From an uncultured Clostridia bacterium (GTDB lineage Bacteria; Bacillota; Clostridia; Christensenellales; Aristaeellaceae): 64,000 nt of DNA. A model generated the notes under the pieces. The model ran no database searches and was not told where the DNA came from. It saw nothing but the letters and a program-made list of their open reading frames with translations. This document shows positions 42,396 through 51,477 of the stretch, piece after piece; position 1 is the stretch's first letter, and every line of letters starts with the position of its first letter. The stretch covers positions 1-64,000 of the forward strand of contig CANOHT010000003.1 of the NCBI GenBank assembly GCA_947565865.1, in the 5' to 3' direction. The position numbers and the translations under genes were made by a program.

Positions 42396-43220
42396 TTACT
42401 GAGTGATCTTGATGGTATCCCGCAGCTTATCGTATACCTGATCCTTGTAGGTATCGGTATACCCCTGGGGATAGGACACATGCACGGTATACAGTGTGCG
42501 GCTGACGCAGGTCGCATGGACACGGCCCGCCGTTTTCGCGCCTGTGCTGAGGGTGCCGGTATAGTTGGCGTACACACCGGCGGCGTCCAGCAGGGTGCGC
42601 TCCGCCGTGCGGGAGGGGCTGAACCGATCATAGCCGGACTCTCCGATGGTATCCAGCAGGTTATTGATTTCCGTGCGCAGCTCGTTGGCGCCATAGCTGC
42701 CCGTCACCTGCACCGCACGGATGGTAATGCTGGCCGCGTAATCCGCCGAAGGATTGGGGTTGGTCAGCACAAAGGTATCGCTGGACGGCGAGGACGCAAC
42801 CCAGCCCGCAGGCGCCTCGAAGGACAAATGCAGGTTGGTGGCGTCGTAGGTCTGGTAGGTAAAGGTCAAAGGCGGCAGGGGCGTGGGCGTAGGCTTGTCG
42901 ATGGGATCAATGACTACGGGCGTGGCCCCGGCGTATTCGCTACGCATCGTAGGCGCGGCAGTCACTTCGGGTTCAGGAATGTAGAAATCATCCTCCCCGC
43001 CCTCCTCGCTGGAGGGATCATAGGTACCGTCATCAAAGTCTGGCATGTTGTCATCTGGAACCGGGGTCTCCACCGGCGCCGGCGTGGTCAGGTTCTGCGT
43101 GTTCTGGGCCGGATTGTTGCTCACCACCGACCAGGGCGGCGACGGCTGATTGCTTTGGCAGGCGCACAGCGCCGCAACGCACAGACACAGCGTCGCCATC
43201 AGCAGAATCCGCTTTTTCAT
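42396..43220 (-). CDS. Lipoprotein of unknown function
   Basis: 274 residues from the ATG at 43220 (GGAGG 8 nt upstream; a TTG two codons earlier is less likely). The signal peptide ends in the lipobox LCAC (Cys21). A disordered Pro/Thr/Asp-rich linker (about 25-120) precedes a C-terminal domain of about 150 residues (from LTFTYQTYDATNLHLSFEAP) that resembles PsbP-like or 'DUF' surface domains without clear active-site residues. It lies 79 bases downstream of yhaM in the same run. Role unknown. Confidence 0.85.
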   Translation of the reverse strand: MKKRILLMATLCLCVAALCACQSNQPSPPWSVVSNNPAQNTQNLTTPAPVETPVPDDNMPDFDDGTYDPSSEEGGEDDFYIPEPEVTAAPTMRSEYAGATPVVIDPIDKPTPTPLPPLTFTYQTYDATNLHLSFEAPAGWVASSPSSDTFVLTNPNPSADYAASITIRAVQVTGSYGANELRTEINNLLDTIGESGYDRFSPSRTAERTLLDAAGVYANYTGTLSTGAKTAGRVHATCVSRTLYTVHVSYPQGYTDTYKDQVYDKLRDTIKITQ

Positions 43221-43299
43221 CTTCAATCCCTCCGTTCAACTGGCTTCCTTATGATATAGAACGAACATCCCTTGCTTTTTCCTGCCTGAGCACCGGGAA

Positions 43300-44253
43300 T
43301 CACGGGGCGTCATCCACATAGCGGGGATGATACATCCGCCGATCCAGGCTCCAGATTTTCTCGGAGAAAGCGCCCTCCGGCACACGCTCCATGATGCCCT
43401 GCATCTCGTTCATCCTGGCGTCCAGGGTGTCAATCCAGTGCAGGGCCTCAGCCTCGGGGAACATGGGCTGCCGCGGGCTGCCGAAATCAGCGGCGCCGTG
43501 GTGGCTGATAATCATATGCTCCAGCAGAACCACGATCTCGCCCTCCACCCCCACGTTTTTCGCAGCCTGGGCCAGCTGGGCCACCCCTCGCACCAGATGG
43601 CCGATGAGCAGACCGTCCCGGGTGTAGTCGGACACATTGCCCAGCTCGTCGCTCTTCATTTCCGCGATCTTGCTCAGATCATGGAGGATGACCCCCGCCC
43701 GCAGCAGGTCGCCATGCAGGAAGGGATAGGCGCTGATAATATGCTCGGCCGTGCGCAGCATTCCGGTGGTGTGGTGCAAAAGGCCGCTGCGCTCGGCGTG
43801 GTGCAGCCTCTGTGCCGCCGGGAACCAGGCCAGGTCATCGCCCGCCAGCCGCAGCATCTCCCGCACAATCTTCTTCAGATCCTCGCTCTGAAAGCGGTCG
43901 ATGGTCTCGTCAATCTCACGGCGCATGTCCTCGGGCTTTTCCGGCGCGCAGGGAACCAGGCGGGCCATGTCCACCATGTCGCCCTCCTGCACCGTCCGCA
44001 GACGCTCGATGCGCAGCTGCTGACGGCCGTTGTACTCCTGCACCAGACCCCGAACCTTGATAACCGTGCCCGCAGGCGGAGGCGGCACCGTGCCGTCCCA
44101 CATCTTGCAGTTGATCTCCCCCGTGCGGTCCGTCAGGTTGATGTCCAGATAGCGGCTGCCGTTGCTGCCGGTGCGCTGGTCGCTGGAGCGCACCAGGAGG
44201 AAGCCCTCAAAGCGCATATCCTTCGCCAGCTGGGAGACCGTGTACTGTTCCAT
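43300..44253 (-). CDS. yhaM: 3'-5' exoribonuclease of the YhaM family
   Basis: 317 residues, close to Bacillus YhaM. An N-terminal OB-fold (about 1-95; RSSDQRTGSNGSRYLDINLTD and CKMWDG) binds nucleic acid. The HD phosphohydrolase domain follows (about 150-300), with LLHHT (His160/161), the HD pair at 191-192 in ILHDLSKI, and a later HHG. The family degrades RNA and some DNA ends from 3' to 5' in a metal-dependent way. It begins 31 bases after dnaB's stop, with AAGGAG 8 nt upstream of the ATG. Confidence 0.93.
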   Translation of the reverse strand: MEQYTVSQLAKDMRFEGFLLVRSSDQRTGSNGSRYLDINLTDRTGEINCKMWDGTVPPPPAGTVIKVRGLVQEYNGRQQLRIERLRTVQEGDMVDMARLVPCAPEKPEDMRREIDETIDRFQSEDLKKIVREMLRLAGDDLAWFPAAQRLHHAERSGLLHHTTGMLRTAEHIISAYPFLHGDLLRAGVILHDLSKIAEMKSDELGNVSDYTRDGLLIGHLVRGVAQLAQAAKNVGVEGEIVVLLEHMIISHHGAADFGSPRQPMFPEAEALHWIDTLDARMNEMQGIMERVPEGAFSEKIWSLDRRMYHPRYVDDAP

Positions 44254-44284
44254 TCGTTTATCTCCTTACCTGTTTGCTTGGGTG

Positions 44285-45655
44285 TTAAAACGGCGCGTCT
44301 CCCCCGCCATAGCTGGCCTCCGGGGCCAGGTTGGCATAGGTGGTGTACTCGCTCAGCCAGGCCACCTTCACGGTGCCCAGCGGGCCGTTGCGCTGCTTGG
44401 AGACGATGATCTCACCCACATTCTTCTCCTCGCACTCAGGATCGTAATATCCTTCGCGATGAATGAACATCACCACGTCCGCGTCCTGCTCGATGGAGCC
44501 GGAATCGCGCAGATCTGACAGTGCCGGGCGCTTGTTGTCTCTCGTGGTTGAAGCACGGGACAGCTGTGCGCAGGCAATCAGCGGCACCTTCAGCTCCAGC
44601 GCGATGGCCTTGAGAGATCGGCTGATTTCGCTGACCTCCAGCTGGCGGTTCTCCGTTCTGCCGTCTGCGTGCATCAAGCCCAGGTAGTCCACCACAATCA
44701 GATCAAGGCCCTTGTCCATCATCAGACGGCGGCAGCGCGTCCTCAGCTGCGAGGGGGTGATGCCCGCCGTATCGTCGATGTACAGGGGCGCGTTGGCCAT
44801 AGGGCCGATGGAGCGCGCCAGGCGCATCCAGTCATCGCCGTCCAATCGGCCTTGACGCACCCGCTGCATGTCCACCCTGGCGTCGGAGCACAGCACGCGC
44901 AGGGCGATCTGCTCCCGGGGCATTTCCAGGGAAAAGACCGCCACGGACTTGCGGGCGCTCAGACAGGCATGACCGGCGATATTCATCGCTAAGGATGTCT
45001 TGCCCATGGACGGGCGGGCGCCCAGGATAATCAGCTCGCCGCCGTGGAGACCCGTAAGCATATTATCCAGGGCGGTAAAACCTGTGGGTACGCCGGAAAC
45101 GCGGCCCTTGAGCTTGGCCAACTCTTCAATGTTGGCATAGGTATTGTACAAAACATCCCGCACATGCACCAGAGATTCGCCGCTGGCGCGGTTCATCACA
45201 ATGTCGAAGATGGCCTTCTCCGCGTGATTCATGGTCTCCTGCAGGGGGTTCTGCTGGCTGTAACACTCCTGGCTGATGCTCTGGGCCGCCTGAATCAGCT
45301 TGCGCAGGGTGCTTTTCTCGCTGACCAGCGCGATGTAGGCCCGGACGTTGGCCGTGGTAGGCACATACTGGCTCAGCTCAATCAGATACGCCGTGCCGCC
45401 CACGCCCTCCAGGGTTCCCCGCCGCCCCAGCTCGCTGTCCGCCGTAATCAAATCCACCGGGCTCTGCTCCATGTGCAGCTTGCGCATGGCATCATAGATT
45501 TCCCGGTGCTGAGGCTGATAAAAGTCCTCCGGCTGCAGCCGCTCCACCGCCTGCTCCACCGCGGCGGCGTCCTGAAGCATGGCGCCCAGCACGGACCTTT
45601 CCGCCTCCACGCTGTTGGGCGGCGTCGCGCCCCTCAGCTCCGGCCTGACCTCCAT
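44285..45655 (-). CDS. dnaB: Replicative DNA helicase
   Basis: 456 residues, the usual length. An N-terminal DnaB domain starts at PPNSVEAERSVLGAML. The RecA-like C-terminal ATPase has Walker A GARPSMGKTS (212-221), Walker B LIVVDYLGLM and the EISRSLKAIALELKVPLIACAQLSR and RDSGSIEQDADVVMFIHR motifs. It unwinds DNA ahead of the fork as a hexamer. It lies 36 bases after rplI, matching the conserved Firmicutes rplI-dnaB (dnaC in Bacillus) order. No intein is present. Confidence 0.98.
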   Translation of the reverse strand: MEVRPELRGATPPNSVEAERSVLGAMLQDAAAVEQAVERLQPEDFYQPQHREIYDAMRKLHMEQSPVDLITADSELGRRGTLEGVGGTAYLIELSQYVPTTANVRAYIALVSEKSTLRKLIQAAQSISQECYSQQNPLQETMNHAEKAIFDIVMNRASGESLVHVRDVLYNTYANIEELAKLKGRVSGVPTGFTALDNMLTGLHGGELIILGARPSMGKTSLAMNIAGHACLSARKSVAVFSLEMPREQIALRVLCSDARVDMQRVRQGRLDGDDWMRLARSIGPMANAPLYIDDTAGITPSQLRTRCRRLMMDKGLDLIVVDYLGLMHADGRTENRQLEVSEISRSLKAIALELKVPLIACAQLSRASTTRDNKRPALSDLRDSGSIEQDADVVMFIHREGYYDPECEEKNVGEIIVSKQRNGPLGTVKVAWLSEYTTYANLAPEASYGGGDAPF

Positions 45656-45691
45656 GCTCTCACCTCACGTTCCTTGGTGTCATGGCCCCGC

Positions 45692-46141
45692 TCAGGCCTT
45701 GGCTTCCACACGCACCGTCATGGTGGTGGTGATGCCGCTGTATAGCCACACGCCGATCTGCACATCGCCCACCGTGCGGATGGGATCGCTCAGGTCGATC
45801 TTGCGCTTATCCACCTGAATACCGTGCTGCTTCTCCAATTCCGCCGCGATTTCCGCGGTGGTGATGGAGCCGTACAGGCGGCCCGCCGAGCCGCACTTTA
45901 CGCTCATGTTGACCACCTTGCCCTTGAGCGCGTCGGCCTTCTGCTGCGCCGCGGCACGGCGCTCGGCCTCGCGGGCAGCCTCTGCGGCGCGCTTCTTCTC
46001 GATCTCCTTCTGCGCGCCGGGGGTGGCCTCCACCGCCAGCTTCTTGGGGAACAGGAAGTTGCGGGCATAGCCGTCGGATACGCTGATGATCTCGTCCTTC
46101 TTGCCGCTGCCCTTCACGTCAGCCAACAGAATTACCTTCAT
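45692..46141 (-). CDS. rplI: 50S ribosomal protein L9
   Basis: 149 residues. The L9 signature is present near the N-terminus ([36 protein letters not shown]), followed by the long connecting helix (Lys/Ala/Glu-rich, about 42-75) and the C-terminal domain. Its ATG overlaps the yybS stop by four bases, implying translational coupling. Confidence 0.98.
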   Translation of the reverse strand: MKVILLADVKGSGKKDEIISVSDGYARNFLFPKKLAVEATPGAQKEIEKKRAAEAAREAERRAAAQQKADALKGKVVNMSVKCGSAGRLYGSITTAEIAAELEKQHGIQVDKRKIDLSDPIRTVGDVQIGVWLYSGITTTMTVRVEAKA

Positions 46142-47154
46142 AAAGATGTACCTCCTTCACTCTTTCCATGCAGGCCCCGGGGATCAAACCACTGATCCGC
46201 CGCGCCCAGTATGATAACCACCGTTGAAAGCGTCGCTGCCAGCACAGCCGCCATGAGGCCGCTGGTCACAGGCCGCCATCCATGCCGCCTCAGCCACCAG
46301 ACCGTCAGCGCCGCTCCCTGGACGATGTACATCAGTCCGAAAGCCGTGGCGCACATGGTCGCCGTCTGATAGACCGTCAGGCTGGCCGTCATCCAGCGCA
46401 GAAGCGACAGCGCCGCCAGGATACAGGCGCAAATTGACGCCTCCCGCGACAAATACCATCCCTCAAAGGGCCGAAGCCGTCCGGGCCGCCGCTCCAATCG
46501 GGCCATGGCGTCGGACATAAGGGCCGCCAGCAGCGCCGAGAAAGCGGCGTATACGACCATTAGCCGGGGAAGTCCGTCCGTCAGCAGCGCCTCCAGGGAC
46601 AAGCGCAGGCTGTTGAGCATCTCCGTGCGCACCGCCGGCGGGATCACCGTCACGCCGAACAGCCGCAGCGCCGGGAGCGCCTCCCCCTCCAGCCGCACCA
46701 GCCCCATGCGCCAGGCCTGCACCAGCCAGGCCGCGCTGTCCTGGCGCGCTTCTATGGCCTTCACCATTTCCTCCGCCAGCCCCGGGCATGCCGGGCCGCC
46801 ATATCGCTGCCGAAGCAGCGCCAATGCCGCCATCAGCAGCGTCACCGCGCCTGTCAAAGCAACGGGCAGCAGCCGTTCCGACCGCACCCGCCTGGGCAGC
46901 GCCGATACGGCGGCGGCCCACAGACCCATCACGCCGCACAGGACAAGCGCCTGCCATGACAGCCCGCATAGCGCGGCCGCAAGGACCGTCAGAGCCATCG
47001 CCGCCACGGCCAGCCCCCTGGGCAGCGCCGCTCCCAGCGCGGGAAGCAGCGTCAGCGCCGTCATCAAACCGGGCACTCCCGCAGCACCTGTCAAAAGGGC
47101 CAAAGCAGCAGGCGTCAGCCAGAGCAGCACGAGGCCCTTGTTTCTTTCGCCCAT
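46138..47154 (-). CDS. yybS: YybS/DUF2232 family membrane protein
   Basis: 338 residues with about eight hydrophobic segments, a conserved position directly upstream of rplI, and the weak sequence pattern of DUF2232 (for example the V-x-P-A-V-R-T-E loop and [13 protein letters not shown] near the C-terminal third). Homologues are predicted membrane proteins, some called ECF-type S-component-like; substrate unknown. In Bacillus the order is yybS-yybT(gdpP)-rplI-dnaC, but here yybS abuts rplI with a four-base overlap and gdpP is missing. The start has GGAGG 7 nt upstream. Confidence 0.8.
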   Translation of the reverse strand: MGERNKGLVLLWLTPAALALLTGAAGVPGLMTALTLLPALGAALPRGLAVAAMALTVLAAALCGLSWQALVLCGVMGLWAAAVSALPRRVRSERLLPVALTGAVTLLMAALALLRQRYGGPACPGLAEEMVKAIEARQDSAAWLVQAWRMGLVRLEGEALPALRLFGVTVIPPAVRTEMLNSLRLSLEALLTDGLPRLMVVYAAFSALLAALMSDAMARLERRPGRLRPFEGWYLSREASICACILAALSLLRWMTASLTVYQTATMCATAFGLMYIVQGAALTVWWLRRHGWRPVTSGLMAAVLAATLSTVVIILGAADQWFDPRGLHGKSEGGTSL

Positions 47155-47189
47155 GCCGTCACCTCCGCATTGGCAAAGGGAATCATCTT

Positions 47190-47218
47190 ATTGTATAGCA
47201 AATCGGTAGAAAATGCAA
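47190..47218 (-). promoter_or_regulatory. Promoter of the yybS-rplI-dnaB run
   Basis: TTGCAT (47218-47213), a 17-base spacer and TACAAT (47195-47190), about 36 bases before the yybS ATG. Confidence 0.7.
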
Positions 47219-47293
47219 GGGCGGCGGCTGCCATGACGCAGAAAAGCCCGACCGGCAGGGTTCCCAGCGCGAGCATGCAGAGGAAAATCTTGA

Positions 47294-47323
47294 TTTGTCA
47301 TCATTTTGTCATGGTTTTGTTGA
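47294..47323 (+). promoter_or_regulatory. Three 11-bp-phased direct repeats upstream of the response regulator
   Basis: TTTGTCAT occurs at 47294-47301 and 47305-47312, and a related TTTGTTGA at 47316-47323. The starts are exactly 11 bases apart, one helical turn. OmpR-family regulators bind such direct repeats, so this could be an autoregulatory operator. No clear -35/-10 pair was identified for this gene; the nearest -10-like element is TAGTAT near 47,366. Confidence 0.6.
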
Positions 47324-47386
47324 AATTTTTTCTTTTTCCCGGAAGGAATCAGTGTTTTTCATCGTTAGTATAGGCGAGGTGAGACC

Positions 47387-48031
47387 ATGGCAACGATTTT
47401 GATTATGGAGCCTGACGAACGATTGGCCGACAAAATGACCGAGGTGCTGACCCGCGCCGGACACCAATGCAGCGCGGCATCGAACATCAGCGATGGTCTG
47501 AAGCGGATTGGCCAGGGTTCCCGGCTGCTGACCATTCTGAACGCCCGGCTACCCTGGGCGGACAGCTTTTCCTTCCTGCGCGCTTTGGAGGAAAAAGGTT
47601 GGCCGGTGCTCTTCACCACCGCAGACGCCGCCAATACCGAGCATCTGAAGGCGATGTACGGCGCCAACAGCGATGTGCTGGTCAGTCCCTTTGACGGGCG
47701 CGAGCTGGCAGCCGCTGTCAGCCTGCTGATGCAGACCGCGACCCGAACCCTGACCCTGGGGAGCCTTCGGCTGGACGTGATGCGCAAGGAGGCCACGGTG
47801 GACGGCGAGCCCATCACGCTAACGGCGCAGGAATTCGCGCTGCTCCAGGCGCTGATGCAGTCCCCGGACGCCGCCCTGACCCGTGAGCAGCTGCTCCGCA
47901 CCGCCTGGGGCTACCAGGGCATGGGCGAGACCCGCACGGTGGACGTTCATGTGCAGCGGCTGCGGCGCAAATTAGGGGCCAGCTGCATCGAGACCGTGTA
48001 CAAGCTGGGCTACCGGCTGAAAATGGCATAA
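47387..48031 (+). CDS. OmpR-family response regulator with degenerate receiver
   Basis: 214 residues: receiver (about 1-118) and winged-helix DNA-binding domain (about 122-213; LTAQEFALLQALMQSP, RTVDVHVQRLRRKL and YKLGYRL). In normal receivers an acidic pair, a phospho-acceptor Asp, a Thr/Ser and a Lys form the active site. Here the acidic region is E8-P-D10-E11, the acceptor position is Asn52 (TILNARLP), Thr78 is kept, and the Lys position is Ser100 (VSPFD). Phosphorylation in the usual way is therefore unlikely. No histidine kinase is adjacent; the next gene, 24 bases on, encodes an SH3 lipoprotein. It likely acts as a phosphorylation-independent or ligand-controlled transcription factor. 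The start has GAGGTGA upstream. Confidence 0.93.
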   Translation: MATILIMEPDERLADKMTEVLTRAGHQCSAASNISDGLKRIGQGSRLLTILNARLPWADSFSFLRALEEKGWPVLFTTADAANTEHLKAMYGANSDVLVSPFDGRELAAAVSLLMQTATRTLTLGSLRLDVMRKEATVDGEPITLTAQEFALLQALMQSPDAALTREQLLRTAWGYQGMGETRTVDVHVQRLRRKLGASCIETVYKLGYRLKMA

Positions 48032-48055
48032 CGCTCCGAAAGGAAGCCTTACAAA

Positions 48056-49318
48056 GTGAAACGCGCGCTGACTGTGCTGATTGCACTGCTGCTGCTGACC
48101 GGCTGCGTCCGCTCCCTGGCGGACAGCGATGCGCAGCACTACGCCATCAAGCCCCTGCAAACCTTCGATTCCCGGGTGAAGCTGCGGGACAAGCCCTCCC
48201 GGGGCGGCAGCATCCTGGGGCAATACTACGCGGGCACACCTGTCACCATCCTCAGCGAGTCGGACGGCTGGGCGGAGGTGCGCATCGGCAGCCAGACCGG
48301 CTATATGATGCGCGAGTTTCTGCACCCCGTCTGCGATCCCACGCCCACGCTGGGTACTTTGCGCTTCCCTGAAGCAGATGGCCGCGTCACCTTCACCGAT
48401 TTGAACGGCAGTGAGCTGCCCCGCCTGGAACCGGGCAATGTGACGGTTCTCGGTACGGTGGGCGACCACCTGCTGCATATTGCCACCGAGGCTAAGGGCC
48501 GCATAATGGACGGCCTTGTAGCCTCTTGGCATGTGTCCTGGACAGAGAATTTTTCGACGCTGACGGTTACGGCGGACGCCCCTTCCCAGCTGATCAACCT
48601 GCGGGAAGCGCCGTCCATGGACGCTCCTGTGCTGGCCCGTATGTTTCCCGGCGCCAGAGGCTATCGCCTGTTCGACAGCCATACAGCGGAAGACGGCTGG
48701 ACATGGATCAGCTTTGACGGAACGGCTGGGTACATCCGGGACGATTTTCTGACCAGCGGCCATCCCGCGGCGTATATACCGCCCAGGGGACTGCTGAAGC
48801 ACGATGCCGCCATTGTCACAGGCTGTATGCTTTGGGGAAGCATTCGTCGAGAGGACCCGCTGTGTATTCTGGGCATTGCCGGCAGCAAGCGCATGCCGCT
48901 GTACCTTTGTCTCGTCCTCGGTTGGAACGAACAATGCGGATTTTCCTGTTCCTCCTGCTTTCTGCAGCAGTGTGAGGTTGAGCCGGTCGTTCATGAAAGC
49001 ATATCCACCGCCGGGTACACGACCAGGAACATCGCGCTTCATCAACGGTCAGCCAAACGCGGCGCCATTGAGCCGGAGCCATCCGTCAGCCTGCCCGCCG
49101 GAACGGAAGTGACCATTCTGGGTGGCTACAATGCCAAGGGAGATGCTTCAAGCAGCGCCGTCAGCTTTTATACCAGCTATCTGACAGCGTTCGATGAATA
49201 TCTCGCCGTAGAGGTTTCCGGCGGTGACTACGACGGCGCTATGGGCTATCTCCCCATTGACGCAGTTTGCTTTAACCAGAGGCTGATCCTATCGCAAGAC
49301 ATGTGGGCAAACGGCTGA
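48056..49318 (+). CDS. SH3-domain lipoprotein
   Basis: 420 residues from a GTG at 48056 (AAAGGA about 11 nt upstream). The signal peptide ends in lipobox LTGC (Cys17), so it is a membrane-anchored lipoprotein. Three SH3b-like modules are visible: about 39-92 (VKLRDKPSRGGSILGQYY...GYMMREFL), about 170-240 (INLREAPSMDAPVLARMF...GYIRDDFL) and a more diverged one at about 320-415. SH3b modules bind peptidoglycan or surface ligands. It follows the degenerate response regulator by 24 bases and very likely shares its transcript, so the pair may sense and respond to envelope state; that link is inference. Confidence 0.85.
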   Translation: MKRALTVLIALLLLTGCVRSLADSDAQHYAIKPLQTFDSRVKLRDKPSRGGSILGQYYAGTPVTILSESDGWAEVRIGSQTGYMMREFLHPVCDPTPTLGTLRFPEADGRVTFTDLNGSELPRLEPGNVTVLGTVGDHLLHIATEAKGRIMDGLVASWHVSWTENFSTLTVTADAPSQLINLREAPSMDAPVLARMFPGARGYRLFDSHTAEDGWTWISFDGTAGYIRDDFLTSGHPAAYIPPRGLLKHDAAIVTGCMLWGSIRREDPLCILGIAGSKRMPLYLCLVLGWNEQCGFSCSSCFLQQCEVEPVVHESISTAGYTTRNIALHQRSAKRGAIEPEPSVSLPAGTEVTILGGYNAKGDASSSAVSFYTSYLTAFDEYLAVEVSGGDYDGAMGYLPIDAVCFNQRLILSQDMWANG

Positions 49319-49334
49319 TAAAGCCAACCATCAA

Positions 49335-49374
49335 CAGGCGGCTTGGAACATAATCGTCCAAGCCGCCTGCTTTT
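49335..49374. terminator. Terminator between convergent SH3 lipoprotein and M56 genes
   Basis: Perfect 13-bp stem CAGGCGGCTTGGA with its complement and a 9-base loop, followed by CTTTT on the plus strand, 16 bases after the plus-strand stop. It may also serve the minus-strand M56 gene that ends 6 bases away. Confidence 0.8.
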
Positions 49375-49380
49375 CATTGG

Positions 49381-51063
49381 TCAGTTCCCCGCCATGCAGC
49401 GTCCTCCCGGAACCGCCACAAAGCCGACATCAATGTTCGGGTCATCCGGAACCTCATAGGGCGGAATCTTCCCGCTCTCAATATCGGCGATGATCTGCCG
49501 CCATTCCTCCTCAGTACGTTCGGTAGAGCGTACCACGTCCCAGTCGTTCAGCGTCGACTCGCCGATCTTTTCCACGGTCATCGTGCCTCCGGACGTCGCG
49601 AACGTGCCGTCGTTCGGCCTCACCATGGTCGCGACCTGAACGCCGCTTGGGTCAATCTTGACCATTTTGCCGTTCTCTTTGACGAAAACGCTGCTGTCCG
49701 CGCCGCTTGCCAGCATGACGTCGGTATCGCCGTTCACGGATTTCGAGTACAGCTTGCCCGCCCTGATCTCCTGAAGGATGTGCTCATACATGGCGATGGT
49801 TTCATCAATGATCTCCTGGGTCCAGACAAATTCGCCCCTGCCGCCGGTCCAGCCTTTTTCGCCCAGCATAGCCTGAAGCTCCGTTTTCTCATTCTCCAGC
49901 CACGCGGCATATTCCTCAGCAGTCCACCACGTCACATTGGGCCGAGGGAAACGCTGCTGAAATTCTTCATCCGTCATGGGCTGGAAGGTCTTCCCCCCGT
50001 CCCAGCTGTAATAGGTTCTGCCATCGCTGGGGTTGACGTAGGACATGATCGCACTATCAGCAGTGCCTCGCTCCACGTTCATCGGGATGCTCTGTCCGTT
50101 GGCGAATGGCGTGCTGCCTGTTTGCACGGTAACCGCGAACGCGGTGGTCATACCAACCACCAGGACACTGGCCAGGGTTGCGGCCATCACGGATGCCTTT
50201 CTATACTTCATAATCGCTTCGATCCTTTCTTCAATCGCAAGTTTGCTGAAATGGTTATACATGGAGAGGCATTTGCTTCGGGCCTCTTCCATGCTGATCA
50301 GGGTCAGGGCGTAGGACGCCTTCACCCTGCCGCCCAGGGTGTGCAGCACCCGCTCATCGCAGGACAGCTCCAAATCCCGGTTGGCCAGGATGTACAGCAC
50401 CCAGGCAAGCGGGTTGAACCAGTGGACGCACAGCACGGCGGCGAAAACCATCTTGGCCACCCCGTCAAAGCGGCGGATGTGGACAAGCTCATGGGTAAGC
50501 ATGTAGGTCAGCGCGGTTTCATCGCTCCGCGTCATGTCCGCAGGGAGCAAAATAACCGGACGCAGTATACCATAGGTCAGCGGCGAGGATACCAAGGCCG
50601 ACTGCTGCACCCGCAGGGCTCTGCAAAGCCTTTGGCCTGCCAGCCATTGGCGGACGGCAGGCGTATCGTCCGGGCCGGAAGCGCGGAATCGCCGCCGCGC
50701 CCGGACATAAGCCATGCCGAAATAGGCCGCCATCAGCGCCACACCCGCCAGCCACAGCACGGTCAGAACAGTGCCGGAGCTCAAGCCGGACGCGGCTGCC
50801 ATGGCTTCAGACACATCCTCCCCCGAAACCGGAGCGGAAGCTCCGCCCACCGCCCAAGGCGCCCTGACAGCCATCTGACGGTCCGGCGCCGCGCATATAC
50901 GCAGCGATACGGGAATCGCGAAGGGCAGGAGCAGGCGCAGCGCCGCCATTTCCCACAGGGCCAGAAAAACCCCTTTGGGCAGGCGATGGAGGGCCAGTGC
51001 CCGCACCACCACAATCAGCAGCACGAACACCCCGCCGGACAGGGTCATTTGAAGCAGGTTCAT
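49381..51063 (-). CDS. M56-family (BlaR1/MecR1-like) membrane metalloprotease
   Basis: 560 residues. Three or four N-terminal membrane segments flank the peptidase M56 domain. The zinc motif HELVH (191-195) and the downstream LELSCDERVL with its ligand Glu are intact. A further membrane segment near 290-305 precedes a C-terminal extracellular region of about 255 residues. That region lacks a penicillin-binding-protein sensor fold signature (no S-x-x-K with the usual neighbours), so beta-lactam sensing is not supported. In the family the protease relays an envelope signal by removing the BlaI-type repressor. Its start overlaps the repressor stop by four bases (ATGA). Confidence 0.9.
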   Translation of the reverse strand: MNLLQMTLSGGVFVLLIVVVRALALHRLPKGVFLALWEMAALRLLLPFAIPVSLRICAAPDRQMAVRAPWAVGGASAPVSGEDVSEAMAAASGLSSGTVLTVLWLAGVALMAAYFGMAYVRARRRFRASGPDDTPAVRQWLAGQRLCRALRVQQSALVSSPLTYGILRPVILLPADMTRSDETALTYMLTHELVHIRRFDGVAKMVFAAVLCVHWFNPLAWVLYILANRDLELSCDERVLHTLGGRVKASYALTLISMEEARSKCLSMYNHFSKLAIEERIEAIMKYRKASVMAATLASVLVVGMTTAFAVTVQTGSTPFANGQSIPMNVERGTADSAIMSYVNPSDGRTYYSWDGGKTFQPMTDEEFQQRFPRPNVTWWTAEEYAAWLENEKTELQAMLGEKGWTGGRGEFVWTQEIIDETIAMYEHILQEIRAGKLYSKSVNGDTDVMLASGADSSVFVKENGKMVKIDPSGVQVATMVRPNDGTFATSGGTMTVEKIGESTLNDWDVVRSTERTEEEWRQIIADIESGKIPPYEVPDDPNIDVGFVAVPGGRCMAGN

Positions 51064-51437
51064 TCGCTTTCCTCCTGCTCCTGCAATTCGGAAACCATGC
51101 GGCGCAGATTGTCAAGCTGCGCCTTGGACAGCCTTTGATGGCCCAGCAGGGACGCGAACAGCAGGTCGGGCGAGCTGTCAAAGAGCTTGTGAAGCAGCTC
51201 CTCCGTTTCCGCCGCCTGTACCTCGTCTTTGGTCGTCAGCGCGTGGCAGAGGAAATTGGGTTCGCGGCGCTCGATGGCGCCCTTGGCAACGCACTTCTTG
51301 ATGACCGTGTAGGTGGTGTTCATGTTCCAGCCAATGGCCGCTTTGAGGATGTCCGAAATTGTTTTTGCCGGCAAATCCCTCTCTTTCCATAGTACGTCCA
51401 TGACTTTCAGCTCCGAGTCGAAGAGCTTAACGGCCAT
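51060..51437 (-). CDS. BlaI/MecI-family transcriptional repressor
   Basis: 125 residues from the ATG at 51437, with AAGGAAGGG upstream; an ATG two codons earlier sits inside the ribosome site. The winged-helix domain (about 1-75; FDSELKVMDVLWKERDLPAKTISD and NMNTTYTVIKKCVAKGAIERRE) and the dimerisation tail (FDSSPDLLFASLL) match BlaI/MecI repressors. Family members bind paired palindromes and are cleaved when the linked M56 protease is activated. Translational coupling with the M56 gene and two operator-like palindromes upstream fit autoregulation. Confidence 0.93.
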   Translation of the reverse strand: MAVKLFDSELKVMDVLWKERDLPAKTISDILKAAIGWNMNTTYTVIKKCVAKGAIERREPNFLCHALTTKDEVQAAETEELLHKLFDSSPDLLFASLLGHQRLSKAQLDNLRRMVSELQEQEESE

Positions 51438-51477
51438 TTTCATCCCTTCCTTTCAAACTATCGCGATCGTTTGCGTT

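Noticed and set aside
49381..51437. Beta-lactam resistance operon (BlaR1-BlaI)
   Set aside because: The M56 protein has no penicillin-binding sensor domain and no beta-lactamase gene is adjacent.
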